Below are positions 7,013 through 14,637 of a stretch of 16,539 bases of DNA, piece by piece. A program made the position numbers and the translations under genes. Source of the stretch: Thermoleophilia bacterium (GTDB taxonomy: Bacteria; Actinomycetota; Thermoleophilia; Miltoncostaeales; Miltoncostaeaceae); assembly GCA_016463385.1 (NCBI GenBank), contig JAEMRL010000011.1, positions 1 through 16,539 on the forward strand, in the 5' to 3' direction. Every line of letters begins with the position of its first letter. The stretch's first letter is position 1. The notes under the pieces were generated by a model. The model was not told the DNA's origin, did no database searches, and saw nothing but the letters and a program-made list of their open reading frames with translations.

Positions 7013-7836
7013 TCGCCGGCGTGCCCGCCCTCCCCGCCGCGGTCTTCGGCCTGCCGGAGTGGGCCGCCCGCCTCACCCTGGCAGGCGTCGTGCTCGTCGT
7101 CACGGCCATCCTGCTGTGGGTGATCGGGTGGATCGTGCCGAAGCTCGTGGCACGCAGCCGCGCCTCGGAGGGCCCGCGCGCCCGCCAGACCCAGACGGCG
7201 GTCTCCGCCCTGGCGACGAGCCTGCGCTACATCGTCCTCATCGCCGGCTTCCTGGCGATCACCTTCGCGCTCGCCGGAGGGGGCGCGGCGGCGGCCCTCA
7301 GCGGAGGGGCGCTCGTGGCGGTCGTGGTCGGCTTCGCATCGCAGCGGTTCCTGGTCGACACCATCGCGGGCTTCTTCATCCTCTTCGAGGACCAGTACGG
7401 GGTCGGCGACATCGTCCGCCTCGAGCCCACCGGCTACACCGGCGAGGTGCGCACGCTCGGGCTGCGGACGACGGTGCTGCGGGGCCCGGGGGGCGAGCGC
7501 ATGATCGTGCCGAACGGCCAGATCACCGCGGTCCGCCTCCTTCCCGGAGGCCTGCGCCGCCACCGGCTCGAGTTCCTCACCCGCGAACCCGACCTGGTCG
7601 CCGCCGCGCTGCACGAGATCGGCGCCCCGCTCGCCCGGGCCGGCGGCCCATGGAACGCCGAGCCGCGCGTCGTCCGGCACGACGGCGACGACGGCCTCAC
7701 CCGCCTGATCGCGGTCGTCGACGTCGATGTGCACCGCGAGGACGCCGTCGGCTGGCTGGCCGCCGCCGTGGCCGGGCGTGTGGGCGATGCGCTCGCGTCC
7801 CCGCCCCTCCAGGGGATCGACCCGAGCCACCGCTGA
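7009..7836 (+). CDS. Small-conductance mechanosensitive channel (MscS) family protein
   Basis: This 275-residue membrane protein should open under membrane tension and release solutes during osmotic downshock. TM1 is about 17-42, TM2 about 69-90, and the pore-lining TM3 about 95-127. TM3 is rich in Gly and Ala, with GFASQRFLVDTIAGFFILFE leading into the beta domain (VGDIVRLEPTGYTGEV, then GERMIVPNGQI at 162-172). A C-terminal alpha/beta domain runs to about 262. This is the minimal three-helix MscS layout and is close to E. coli MscS in length. The ATG at 7009 overlaps the upstream TGA. A GTG at 7021 is a possible alternative start. It is convergent with the lipoprotein gene. Confidence 0.9.
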   Translation: MIAGVPALPAAVFGLPEWAARLTLAGVVLVVTAILLWVIGWIVPKLVARSRASEGPRARQTQTAVSALATSLRYIVLIAGFLAITFALAGGGAAAALSGGALVAVVVGFASQRFLVDTIAGFFILFEDQYGVGDIVRLEPTGYTGEVRTLGLRTTVLRGPGGERMIVPNGQITAVRLLPGGLRRHRLEFLTREPDLVAAALHEIGAPLARAGGPWNAEPRVVRHDGDDGLTRLIAVVDVDVHREDAVGWLAAAVAGRVGDALASPPLQGIDPSHR

Positions 7837-7841
7837 ACCGC

Positions 7842-7878
7842 GGGGGCCCGCCGGAGGGCGGACCGCGGGACGGCCCCC
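7842..7878. terminator. GC-rich hairpin between convergent genes
   Basis: GGGGGCC (7842-7848) can pair with GGCCCCC (7872-7878), and an inner CCGCC/GGCGG hairpin (7848-7861) competes with or stacks on it. The element lies just after the MscS stop, within the 63-nt gap to the convergent lipoprotein gene, so it could serve both strands. There is no T tract on either side. Confidence 0.45.
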
Positions 7879-7899
7879 GGGGAGCCGCCCCGCCGTGCG

Positions 7900-8601
7900 T
7901 CAGACCGCGCGGACGTCCACCAGCTTGATCTTGTAGCTGCGCCGCGCCGTCGCGTTGTAGAGGGTGATCGACTCGCCCTCATCGAGCGTGACCGTGTCGC
8001 TGCCATCCGGCAGCAGTCCCCCGCTCAGCTTCAGCGTCACCGCGGTGGCGCCGATCGTCTCGACCACGAACTGCTGCGTGTCGGGCGGGATCGCGTCGCC
8101 CTCGCGGGCGACCACGGGCTCGCCCGAGACGTCGAAGTCGGCCTCGAGCGCGCGCGGGTTCTGAACCGGAGCGCCGGCGCCGGGGTCGGGCGTGGTCGGC
8201 GACGGAGGCGTCCCGGTCCCGTCGCCCGGCACCGCGACCAGCGGGTCGGTGTTGATCGGCGTGTCGGCCGGGACCGTCGCGCCGGTGTCGACCTCGGAGC
8301 CCGAGCCCGCCTGGTCGTCGACCTGCTGGGCGAAGGCGTCGTGCGGCGCGCCGAAGCTGTCGTAGCCGTCGAGCGTCTTGCCGAGGCCGGAGGTGTCCAC
8401 CGACCCGGGCGTGCCGAGGGCGGCGATCGCGAGCGACGCCGACTGGTCGGCACCGACCCCGGTGGCCACCGCGATGGAGGCGTCCGGCGCCGGCACGTCG
8501 CCCTGGGCGGACGCGTCGTCGCCCCCTCCCCCGCCGCAACCGGCGAGGAGGAGCGCCGTGGCCGCGAACGCGGCGGCCGGCACGAGGTGGCGGCGGATCA
8601 C
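7900..8601 (-). CDS. Lipoprotein at the PilP position of the pilus operon
   Basis: A 233-residue secreted lipoprotein. Basic residues (MIRRH) and a hydrophobic stretch lead to the lipobox LLAGC, with the lipid-modified cysteine at residue 22. A glycine/aspartate run follows, then a long low-complexity region rich in Pro, Thr, Gly and Asp (about 30-150). The C-terminus (about 155-233) is beta-rich (FVVETIGATAVTLKL, DTVTLDEGESITLYN). The GTG at 8601 overlaps the pilO stop (GTGA). Proteobacterial PilP is also a lipoprotein with a disordered N-terminal half and a beta C-terminus, encoded directly after pilO. Sequence similarity to PilP is not evident to me, so the analogy rests on position and architecture. 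It would sit on the outer face of the cytoplasmic membrane. It is the last gene of the operon. Confidence 0.85.
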   Translation of the reverse strand: MIRRHLVPAAAFAATALLLAGCGGGGGDDASAQGDVPAPDASIAVATGVGADQSASLAIAALGTPGSVDTSGLGKTLDGYDSFGAPHDAFAQQVDDQAGSGSEVDTGATVPADTPINTDPLVAVPGDGTGTPPSPTTPDPGAGAPVQNPRALEADFDVSGEPVVAREGDAIPPDTQQFVVETIGATAVTLKLSGGLLPDGSDTVTLDEGESITLYNATARRSYKIKLVDVRAV

Positions 8602-9302
8602 TGTGAACCTCCGGAGGGCGTCGCGGTTGTCTGGGCGGCTGCCGCCGCGGGATCGGTCGTGGCGACCGTGGTGCCGGCCGTCGCGGCCGTCGCGCTCGCC
8701 GCGCCGCCGGGGACGCTCGAGAACGCGACCACGCGGATCGTGGCGACCACGCTGTCGTCGTCGCCCACCGGGCCGGAGGCGCCCTCGCTCTGGTCGAGGG
8801 TCAGGTCGACCGCGGTCGTGGCGAAGAGCCGGCCGCCCACGATCGGGCGGTCCTTCTCGTCGACCGCGACCTGGCGGTGCAGCCGGTAGAGGAAGTCGTC
8901 GGTGTCGAAGAAGCGGCCCGACACGCGGATCTCGAACTCGGTGCCGCGGATCGACCCGTAGTCGCTGAAGCTGTTCGTCTTGATGGAGGTCAGCTCGACG
9001 TTCGAGCGGTCGGCCAGGCGCTGGAGCTGGACCACGATGCCGGGCGTCTCGGTGGAGTCGGGCAGGGCCTTGGCCAGGCGCAGGCGCTCGGCCGTCAGCT
9101 TCGCCGGGCTCACCGTGGACGTCGACAGCCGCGAGAGCGTGTCGCGCAGGCCGCCGGTCTCCGACTGCACCTGCTCGAGCTGCGCGCGCTGGGCGCTGAG
9201 GTCGGCCTTGGCCGGCTTCACGGCGAACCAGTAGAAGCCGCCGACGACGGCGATGGCACCGAGCACGGCGAGCAGGACGAGGTCGCGCTTGCTGACCTTC
9301 AT
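8598..9302 (-). CDS. pilO: Type IV pilus assembly protein PilO
   Basis: A 234-residue bitopic membrane protein of the pilus alignment complex. A short cytoplasmic N-terminus (MKVSKRD) leads to one membrane span (about 8-27), a coiled coil (about 30-62, rich in Gln, Glu and Leu), then a ferredoxin-like PilO domain (about 80-195). Within that domain IVVQLQRLADRSNVELTSI and FEIRVSGRFFDTDDFLYRLH are typical. The last 35 residues are an Ala/Thr-rich low-complexity tail. The ATG at 9302 overlaps the pilN stop (ATGA). PilO pairs with PilN on the outer face of the membrane. Identification rests on architecture plus the N-O order. Confidence 0.9.
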   Translation of the reverse strand: MKVSKRDLVLLAVLGAIAVVGGFYWFAVKPAKADLSAQRAQLEQVQSETGGLRDTLSRLSTSTVSPAKLTAERLRLAKALPDSTETPGIVVQLQRLADRSNVELTSIKTNSFSDYGSIRGTEFEIRVSGRFFDTDDFLYRLHRQVAVDEKDRPIVGGRLFATTAVDLTLDQSEGASGPVGDDDSVVATIRVVAFSSVPGGAASATAATAGTTVATTDPAAAAAQTTATPSGGSQ

Positions 9303-9973
9303 GGCGTCACTCCGGTGGTGGCGGCGGCCGGCTGGCCCGTCACCGGGGTGAGGGTCGGGCGGTCCTGCGCGCGCTGATCGATGGGGATGTCGAGGACGAA
9401 GTGGATGACCGTGCGGTCGCCGCGATCCTGGGTCTCGCTGGTCGCGAGCCGGGGCTCACCGAGCCCGGGCACGGTCGACACGCGCGACATGAGCAGCGCG
9501 ACCTGGTCCTGGGTGTAGGCGAAGCCGTCGAGGTGGATGCCGCGCGGCACCACCGCGTTGGCGTTGTTGGGCGTCGGCGCGGCGGCGGTGGTGGCCGCGG
9601 CCGTGTCGGTCTCGCCCTTGAGGTTGGTGAGCCACACCTGGCGGGGCATGACGGCCGAGATGTCCCGGACGAGCCGCTCCCAGTTGACGCGGCCCTCCAC
9701 GAGGCCGACGACCGCTCCGCGGCGGACCGCCTGCGCGGCCACGCGGGCCTGCGCCTGCTGGAACGCGCCGAGCTGGTCGCGCAGCGCGTCGCGCTCCGCG
9801 GAGGCCTGGGCGACCTGGTCCTTGACGTCGTTGGCGTCGGCGCGGACCGAGTAGCCGTAGAAGCCCATGCCACCGAGCACCACGACCGCGGCGGCCGCGA
9901 TCAGCGGGGTGCGCATGCCGGCGAAGCCGGGCGTCCGCCGCTGGGTCTGGGGGAGGAGGTTGACGGCTCTCAT
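9299..9973 (-). CDS. pilN: Type IV pilus assembly protein PilN
   Basis: A 224-residue bitopic protein. It opens with MRAVNLLP, which matches the short N-terminal INLLP motif that docks PilN into a groove of PilM. One membrane span is at about 23-45, followed by a coiled coil (about 46-85). A small alpha/beta domain (WERLVRDISAVMPRQVWLTN and onward) resembles PilO. An Ala/Thr/Pro/Asn-rich insert is at about 122-142. The ATG at 9973 overlaps the pilM stop by 4 nt, so the partners are made in coupled fashion. The Pro/Thr-rich end is likely disordered. Confidence 0.92.
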   Translation of the reverse strand: MRAVNLLPQTQRRTPGFAGMRTPLIAAAAVVVLGGMGFYGYSVRADANDVKDQVAQASAERDALRDQLGAFQQAQARVAAQAVRRGAVVGLVEGRVNWERLVRDISAVMPRQVWLTNLKGETDTAAATTAAAPTPNNANAVVPRGIHLDGFAYTQDQVALLMSRVSTVPGLGEPRLATSETQDRGDRTVIHFVLDIPIDQRAQDRPTLTPVTGQPAAATTGVTP

Positions 9974-11043
9974 GACCGCTCCGGCGCGTCGAGCGCCAGG
10001 CCGAGGGCCACGGCCGCGCGGGCGGCCAGGTCGGGCGTGAGTCCGCCGGCCGAGTCGAGCTGGCCGGCCGGGTCGCCGAGCACGACCGGGATCCCCAGAC
10101 CCTGCTGGAGATACCGGTCGATCCCGTTGCACAGGGAGGTGCCGCCCGAGATGACCAGCGAGCCGATCGGCCGGGCGAAGCTCTGCGAGCGGTAGTACTC
10201 GAGCGAGCGGCTGATCTCCCGCACCAGCGGGCGGGCCCCGAGCGCGAGGGCGTGACGCACCTCGGCGACGGTGTCCTCGTCCCAGCCGTCGAGCGGCTCG
10301 CCGAGCAGGCCGCACGCGGTCTTGACCGCCTCGGCCTCCTCGATGGGCAGGCCGGTGCGCTCGGCGACGGCGGTGGTCAGGTGGCTGCCGCCGAACCCGA
10401 CCAGGCGCGTGAAGTGGCAGCGCCGGTCGACCGAGACGATCATGTTCGTGACCTCGGCGCCGACGTGGCAGACCGCGACGGCCGCCGTGTCGGAGGAGCC
10501 CTCGTCGATCACCATCGGCGGCGGCAGGAGCGCCCGCAGGATCGCGAAGGCCTCGAGGTCGATGCCGGTCGGCGTCAGGCCGGCCTGGCGCACGGTCGCG
10601 ACGAGCCCCTCCACCATGTCCCGGTGGGCGGCGACCACGACGTGGCGCTCGCGCTCGCCGGCCTCGTTCGCGAACCGCAGCACCGGCTGCGAGTCGACGA
10701 CCGTCTGGTCGGGCGGGATCGGGATCTGCTCGGCGGCCTCGAACTCGACGGCCGCACGGCGCTCGCGGTCGTCGTCGAGGAACGGCAGCTCGATGGTGCG
10801 CACGACGACCCGCTGGTTCGCCACGCCCAGGCGGACGCGCTTTCCGGAGAACCGGGCGGTGCGCCAGAAGCGCTTGATCTCCGCGGCGAGCTCATCCGGA
10901 CGCACGATCTCGCCGTCGTGGACGAGCCCCGGGGGAAGGGGCTCGACCGCGGCCTTGGCGAGGGTCACCCGCTCGCGTGCGGTCTTGAGCTCGACGCCGG
11001 CGATGGAGCTGGAGCCGATGTCGAGGGCTACGACGGTGCTCAT
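9970..11043 (-). CDS. pilM: Type IV pilus assembly ATPase-fold protein PilM
   Basis: A 357-residue cytoplasmic protein of the actin/FtsA superfamily that binds the PilN N-terminus and links the alignment complex to the assembly ATPase. Phosphate-1 loop: VALDIGSSSIAGVEL (5-19). The second phosphate/adenosine region includes LVISGGTSLCNGIDRYL (296-312). The inserted domain contains FEAAEQIPIPPDQ, characteristic of PilM. The ATG at 11043 follows the prepilin peptidase stop by 49 nt, the only real gap in this operon. No Shine-Dalgarno is visible there; the 8-base palindrome GTCTAGAC sits 2 nt before the start. Confidence 0.95.
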   Translation of the reverse strand: MSTVVALDIGSSSIAGVELKTARERVTLAKAAVEPLPPGLVHDGEIVRPDELAAEIKRFWRTARFSGKRVRLGVANQRVVVRTIELPFLDDDRERRAAVEFEAAEQIPIPPDQTVVDSQPVLRFANEAGERERHVVVAAHRDMVEGLVATVRQAGLTPTGIDLEAFAILRALLPPPMVIDEGSSDTAAVAVCHVGAEVTNMIVSVDRRCHFTRLVGFGGSHLTTAVAERTGLPIEEAEAVKTACGLLGEPLDGWDEDTVAEVRHALALGARPLVREISRSLEYYRSQSFARPIGSLVISGGTSLCNGIDRYLQQGLGIPVVLGDPAGQLDSAGGLTPDLAARAAVALGLALDAPERS

Positions 11044-11092
11044 GGTCTAGACGTCCGTGTCGGGGAGGGCAGGGAGGCGAACACAGCGGTGG

Positions 11093-11863
11093 TCAGCCGA
11101 GTCTCTCGGCGTACCACCCGATCATTGCCGGGCCGAACCAGAGGCCGGCCAGTGCGCCGGCGGCGAGGAACGGACCGAAGGGCACGGCCATCTTCCGGGC
11201 GCGCGACCCGTACCGGGCCAGCAGCACCACACCGAGGGCTGCGCCCCCGGCGAAGGCGACCAGGAGCGCCGGGACGACCGACGCACCGAGGACGGCGCCG
11301 AGGAGCAGCGCCAGCTTGACGTCGCCGAGGCCCATGCCACCGGGGTGGACGAGCCACAGCAGGAAGAGGAAGCCCGACGCGCCGAGCGCGGCCGCGACCG
11401 AGACCCACCACTCGCGGGGGTCGGCGGCGATCGCGAAGGCCAGGCAGAGCGCCGCGGCGGGCAGGACGATGATGTCGGGGATGAGCTTGTGCTCGAGGTC
11501 GATGGCCACGATCGGCACCAGGGCGACGCCCAGGAGCGCGGCCGAGAGGCCCTCCCAGGTCGGCCCGAAACCGGCGATGGCGCCGGCCGCGAGGGCCGCG
11601 CTGGCGAGCTCGATGGCGGGGTAGCGCCAGGAGACGCCCTCGCCGCAGCCGCGGCAGCGCCCGCGCAGGGCGACCCACGACAGCACCGGGACGAGCTCGA
11701 GCGGGCCGAGGGTGCGCGCGCAGCTGGTGCAGTGCGAGCGCGGGCTCACGAGCGAGCCGCCCGACGGCCAGCGGGAGATCACGACCGTCGCGAAGGAGCC
11801 CAGGGCGAGGCCCATGACCCCGGCGACGATCGCCCAGTAGGCGGTGGGTGCGCCGAGCAGCAT
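11093..11863 (-). CDS. pilD: Prepilin peptidase (leader peptidase, probably also N-methyltransferase)
   Basis: A 256-residue polytopic aspartic protease that cuts type IV prepilins after the glycine of the leader and usually methylates the new N-terminus. The N-terminal cytoplasmic domain has two CxxC pairs (C45, C48, C70, C73), typical of the bifunctional metal-binding enzymes. The catalytic aspartates are D122 (AIDLEHKLIPD) and D181 in the GxGD motif (MGLGDVKLALLLG). About seven or eight hydrophobic segments can be seen. The ATG at 11863 overlaps the stop of the FN3-repeat gene (TGATG). The obvious substrate is the pilin encoded at 14638-15105. Confidence 0.95.
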   Translation of the reverse strand: MLLGAPTAYWAIVAGVMGLALGSFATVVISRWPSGGSLVSPRSHCTSCARTLGPLELVPVLSWVALRGRCRGCGEGVSWRYPAIELASAALAAGAIAGFGPTWEGLSAALLGVALVPIVAIDLEHKLIPDIIVLPAAALCLAFAIAADPREWWVSVAAALGASGFLFLLWLVHPGGMGLGDVKLALLLGAVLGASVVPALLVAFAGGAALGVVLLARYGSRARKMAVPFGPFLAAGALAGLWFGPAMIGWYAERLG

Positions 11864-14391
11864 CAGCGGATGACGAACCGGTCGTAGACGAGCACGCCGC
11901 GCTGGCGGCTCGAGACGGTGGCGAAGCGGCGCTGGCCGTCGCGCGGCACGTACAGGCGCAGGCGGTGGGTGCCCGGGACGAACTTGCTCGTGGGCACCGA
12001 GACGGCGAACCGGCCGGCCTTCTTCGGCGAGAGGGCGCGCACGGTCTCCCAGCCGTCGGAGGTCTTCATCTGGATCACCGCGGGGCGCTTGGGGTAGACG
12101 CTGCCCTTGACCAGCAGGCCCGACCGGCGGGCGACGCGGCTGGTCGCGAGGCGGAAGCTCACGCGGGGGGTCACGTCGATGCCGAAGGCGGCGGTGCCCT
12201 GCGGGTTCTTCTCGGTCTCCCGCCACACGAGGCGGTAGTCGGCCGAGCGGTTCATCCGGAGGGCGAAGCGGAAGCGGCCGCCGGGGCCGGTGGTGATGGA
12301 GCCGGCCGGCCGGTAGGTGTCGCTCGGGTAGAGGCGCCGCTCGAGCTGGATCTTGGTCTTGGCCACGCCCGCGCCGTTGTTCTTGAGCTGGCCGCCCACG
12401 ACCACCTGCGTGCGGTAGTCCACGCGCGAGGGGATCGAGTTCAGGTTGAAGTCCGGCGGGAAGACGCTGCGGAAGCTGCGCGTCGTCGACCACTGCCCGG
12501 TGACGTCGCCGCAGTAGTTCGCGCGGACGCGCCAGTAGTGGACGCCCGGCGTCGTGATCTTGGCCTTGGGCGGCACGATCGCGGTCTGTGCCGTCGACAG
12601 CGTCGCGGCCTCGGTGTCGCTGCCGAAGCTCGGGTCGCGGGCGACCTGGACGTCGTAGGCGCAGGCGCCCGAGACCGGCGTCCACTGGATCAGCGGCGAG
12701 TAGACGACGGTGGCGCCGTCGTTGGGGGCCTTCTGGGTGGGCCGCGTGGAGGTGAGGGTGAACCGGCCGACCGAGCTCCAGCTCTGGCCCCTGTCGCCGC
12801 CGTCCACCGCGCGCACGCGCCAGTTCCAGGTGCCCTCGGGCAGCCGCTTCTCCTCGTTGACCATCGAGCCGGGGACCGCGCCGAGGCCGAAGATGGTGGC
12901 CTTGCGGGTGGTTCCCGTGAGGAACTGGCCGTCCTGGCTGAGCTCGACGTCGTACTTGGCGATGCCCGGCACCGAGCCCCAGCTGAGCAGCGGGGACTCG
13001 CTGACCACGCCGCCCGCGGCGGGGCTGCCGAGGGTGACCCGGGTCTGCTTGCCGAACTGGGCCGTCGGGACCAGGTCCTCGTCGACCATCCAGTTGGGGA
13101 CGTCCACGAGCGTGCCCGAACCCCAGACCACGCGCCAGTGGTAGCCGGTGCCGAGCACGTTGTCGGGGAGCGGAGCGCGGGAGACCCACGAGGTGCTCGA
13201 GGTGATCTGGCTCTCGAGGATGTTCGTGAAGCCCGCGTCGCTGGCGATGTCGACGCGGTAGATGTTCGCGCCGGTCACGGGGGTCCAGGACAGCATCGGC
13301 GAGAGGCCGGTGTCGCTGTCGCCGGTCGAGCTGAGGACCGTCGACGAGCCGGCGCCGGACGGCGACTGCCAGTCGATCTGCCGGTCGGGGGCGGCGGTCC
13401 ACTTGCCGTAGACGCCGTCGATGATCGGCCGCACCCGCCACCAGAGGTCGCCGTGGGCCATGGTGTTGGCCTGCTCCTCGGCGAGGGTCGGCACGAAGCC
13501 GTTGGCCGAGGTGAGGGCGTCGACCTTGAGGTGGCCGCCGACGTAGTTGTGCTCGAGGTCGGTGATCTGGACCTGGTACTGCTGGGCGCCGTCGATCGGC
13601 TCCCAGGCCAGGAGCAGGTTGCCCGTGGTGGTCCCGTCGGCGGGCGCCAGCTGGTTGGGCCGCGTCCACTCCTTGGTGAAGGTCGAGGCCACGGTCCACG
13701 GACCGAGGTTGTCGTTGGGGTCGCGCGCCCGGACGCGCCAGCTGTAGACGTCGTCGGGGAGGGCGCCGACGGCGCCGGGGGTCGCGAACGGCTCGGGCAG
13801 GTTGGTGCCCGTGAACACCACGTTGTTGAACTGGTCGCCCGGGGAGACCTGGACGTCGTAGCTCTTGGCGCCCGGGACCGGGTTCCAGAACAGGTACGGG
13901 TTGAGCGCCGTGAAGCTGGCCGCCGCGCCCGTCGGGGTGGCGCTGATGCGCGAGCCCGAGATCGTGTTGGGCCAGGTCTTGGCGACGCGGGCCACGTCGC
14001 TCCAGATGCCGCGGGTGCCGGCCTCGTCCACCGCCCGGACGCGCCACCAGTAGGCGCCGTCGGGCAGCAGGATCTCCGGGACCGCGATGGGCTGGAACGT
14101 GTCGGCCGACCAGATCGTGCTGCTGAAGCCCGGGTTGTCGGCGATCTCCACCTGGTAGCCGGCCGCCTTGGGCACGTCGCCCCAGGTGAGCACGACGGAC
14201 TGCTCGGGGTAGCGCACGGGGGTGGTGGCGCTGTCGGGCGTCAGGCCCGAGGGCTGGCTCGAGAGGCGGTCCGCCTTGAACGGCGAGGGCGCCGCGGCGG
14301 CCGGGGAGGCCGGGTCGGCGGCCTGGGCCACGACGGGGGCGGCGAGCATGCAGACCGACAGGGCGACGACGAGGCGACGGGAGCGACGCAT
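11863..14391 (-). CDS. Secreted protein with six tandem FN3-like repeats and two C-terminal beta-sandwich domains
   Basis: An 842-residue exported protein. The signal peptide is MRRSRRLVVALSVCMLAAPV with likely cleavage after AQA (residue 24). Six repeats of about 80-90 residues follow, at roughly 60-140, 160-243, 255-341, 363-447, 464-548 and 562-643. Each has a W-x-PV-x-GA-x-x-Y-x-V start and a WRV(R) strand near its end, as in fibronectin type III-like modules. Two Ig/carboxypeptidase-regulatory-like sandwiches (about 651-740 and 741-840) close the protein; there is no LPxTG anchor or C-terminal membrane span. C576 and C627 in repeat 6 could form a disulphide. Coupling to the prepilin peptidase suggests a pilus-linked adhesin, shaft cofactor or wall-spanning scaffold; this is inferred. 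An in-frame ATG at 14493 would put 34 extra residues before the signal, so I prefer 14391. Confidence 0.88.
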   Translation of the reverse strand: MRRSRRLVVALSVCMLAAPVVAQAADPASPAAAAPSPFKADRLSSQPSGLTPDSATTPVRYPEQSVVLTWGDVPKAAGYQVEIADNPGFSSTIWSADTFQPIAVPEILLPDGAYWWRVRAVDEAGTRGIWSDVARVAKTWPNTISGSRISATPTGAAASFTALNPYLFWNPVPGAKSYDVQVSPGDQFNNVVFTGTNLPEPFATPGAVGALPDDVYSWRVRARDPNDNLGPWTVASTFTKEWTRPNQLAPADGTTTGNLLLAWEPIDGAQQYQVQITDLEHNYVGGHLKVDALTSANGFVPTLAEEQANTMAHGDLWWRVRPIIDGVYGKWTAAPDRQIDWQSPSGAGSSTVLSSTGDSDTGLSPMLSWTPVTGANIYRVDIASDAGFTNILESQITSSTSWVSRAPLPDNVLGTGYHWRVVWGSGTLVDVPNWMVDEDLVPTAQFGKQTRVTLGSPAAGGVVSESPLLSWGSVPGIAKYDVELSQDGQFLTGTTRKATIFGLGAVPGSMVNEEKRLPEGTWNWRVRAVDGGDRGQSWSSVGRFTLTSTRPTQKAPNDGATVVYSPLIQWTPVSGACAYDVQVARDPSFGSDTEAATLSTAQTAIVPPKAKITTPGVHYWRVRANYCGDVTGQWSTTRSFRSVFPPDFNLNSIPSRVDYRTQVVVGGQLKNNGAGVAKTKIQLERRLYPSDTYRPAGSITTGPGGRFRFALRMNRSADYRLVWRETEKNPQGTAAFGIDVTPRVSFRLATSRVARRSGLLVKGSVYPKRPAVIQMKTSDGWETVRALSPKKAGRFAVSVPTSKFVPGTHRLRLYVPRDGQRRFATVSSRQRGVLVYDRFVIR

Positions 14392-14399
14392 GGCCCGGG

Positions 14400-14405
14400 A
14401 CGCTA
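14400..14405 (-). promoter_or_regulatory. Candidate -10 element for the FN3-pil operon
   Basis: Minus strand TAGCGT (TAnnnT) ends 8 nt before the chosen ATG at 14391, the same spacing as at aroC. No Shine-Dalgarno precedes that ATG, so a leaderless transcript is plausible. The -35 region is not convincing. The rest of the 246-nt gap holds the pilin terminator and a small CTCGG/CCGAG inverted repeat (14523-14537). Confidence 0.35.
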
Positions 14406-14581
14406 CGAACGTCGGCCGCGCGCCGGGCACGCGATCCGTGTCGAGTGCGTGTCGGCTGTTCATCATGTCTCGAGTCCGTTCGGGCGAGGCCACGAGCGCT
14501 TCCTTGCGTCGAGTGAAGCCTGGCTCGGCGATCCCGAGACCAGGACGGGCGGAAAGGGGTGGTTCGTCGGAGCGGTGGAGC

Positions 14582-14612
14582 CGCGGACCCGCCCGCGAGG
14601 GACGGGTCCGCG
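14582..14612 (-). terminator. Terminator hairpin after the pilin gene
   Basis: A perfect 10-bp stem, CGCGGACCCG with CGGGTCCGCG, encloses an 11-nt loop. It begins 25 nt after the pilin TAA on the minus strand. There is no T tract, as with the other hairpins in this window. It should separate the abundant pilin message from the downstream FN3-pil operon. Confidence 0.7.
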
Positions 14613-14637
14613 TTCGATCAGGTGCGCCGGGGCGCTG

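Noticed and set aside
14392..14493. Longer N-terminus of the FN3 protein from the ATG at 14493 or the ATG pair at 14461-14466
   Set aside because: It would place about 25-34 extra residues before a textbook signal peptide, with no good Shine-Dalgarno. The ATG at 14391 starts directly at the basic n-region and has a candidate leaderless -10.
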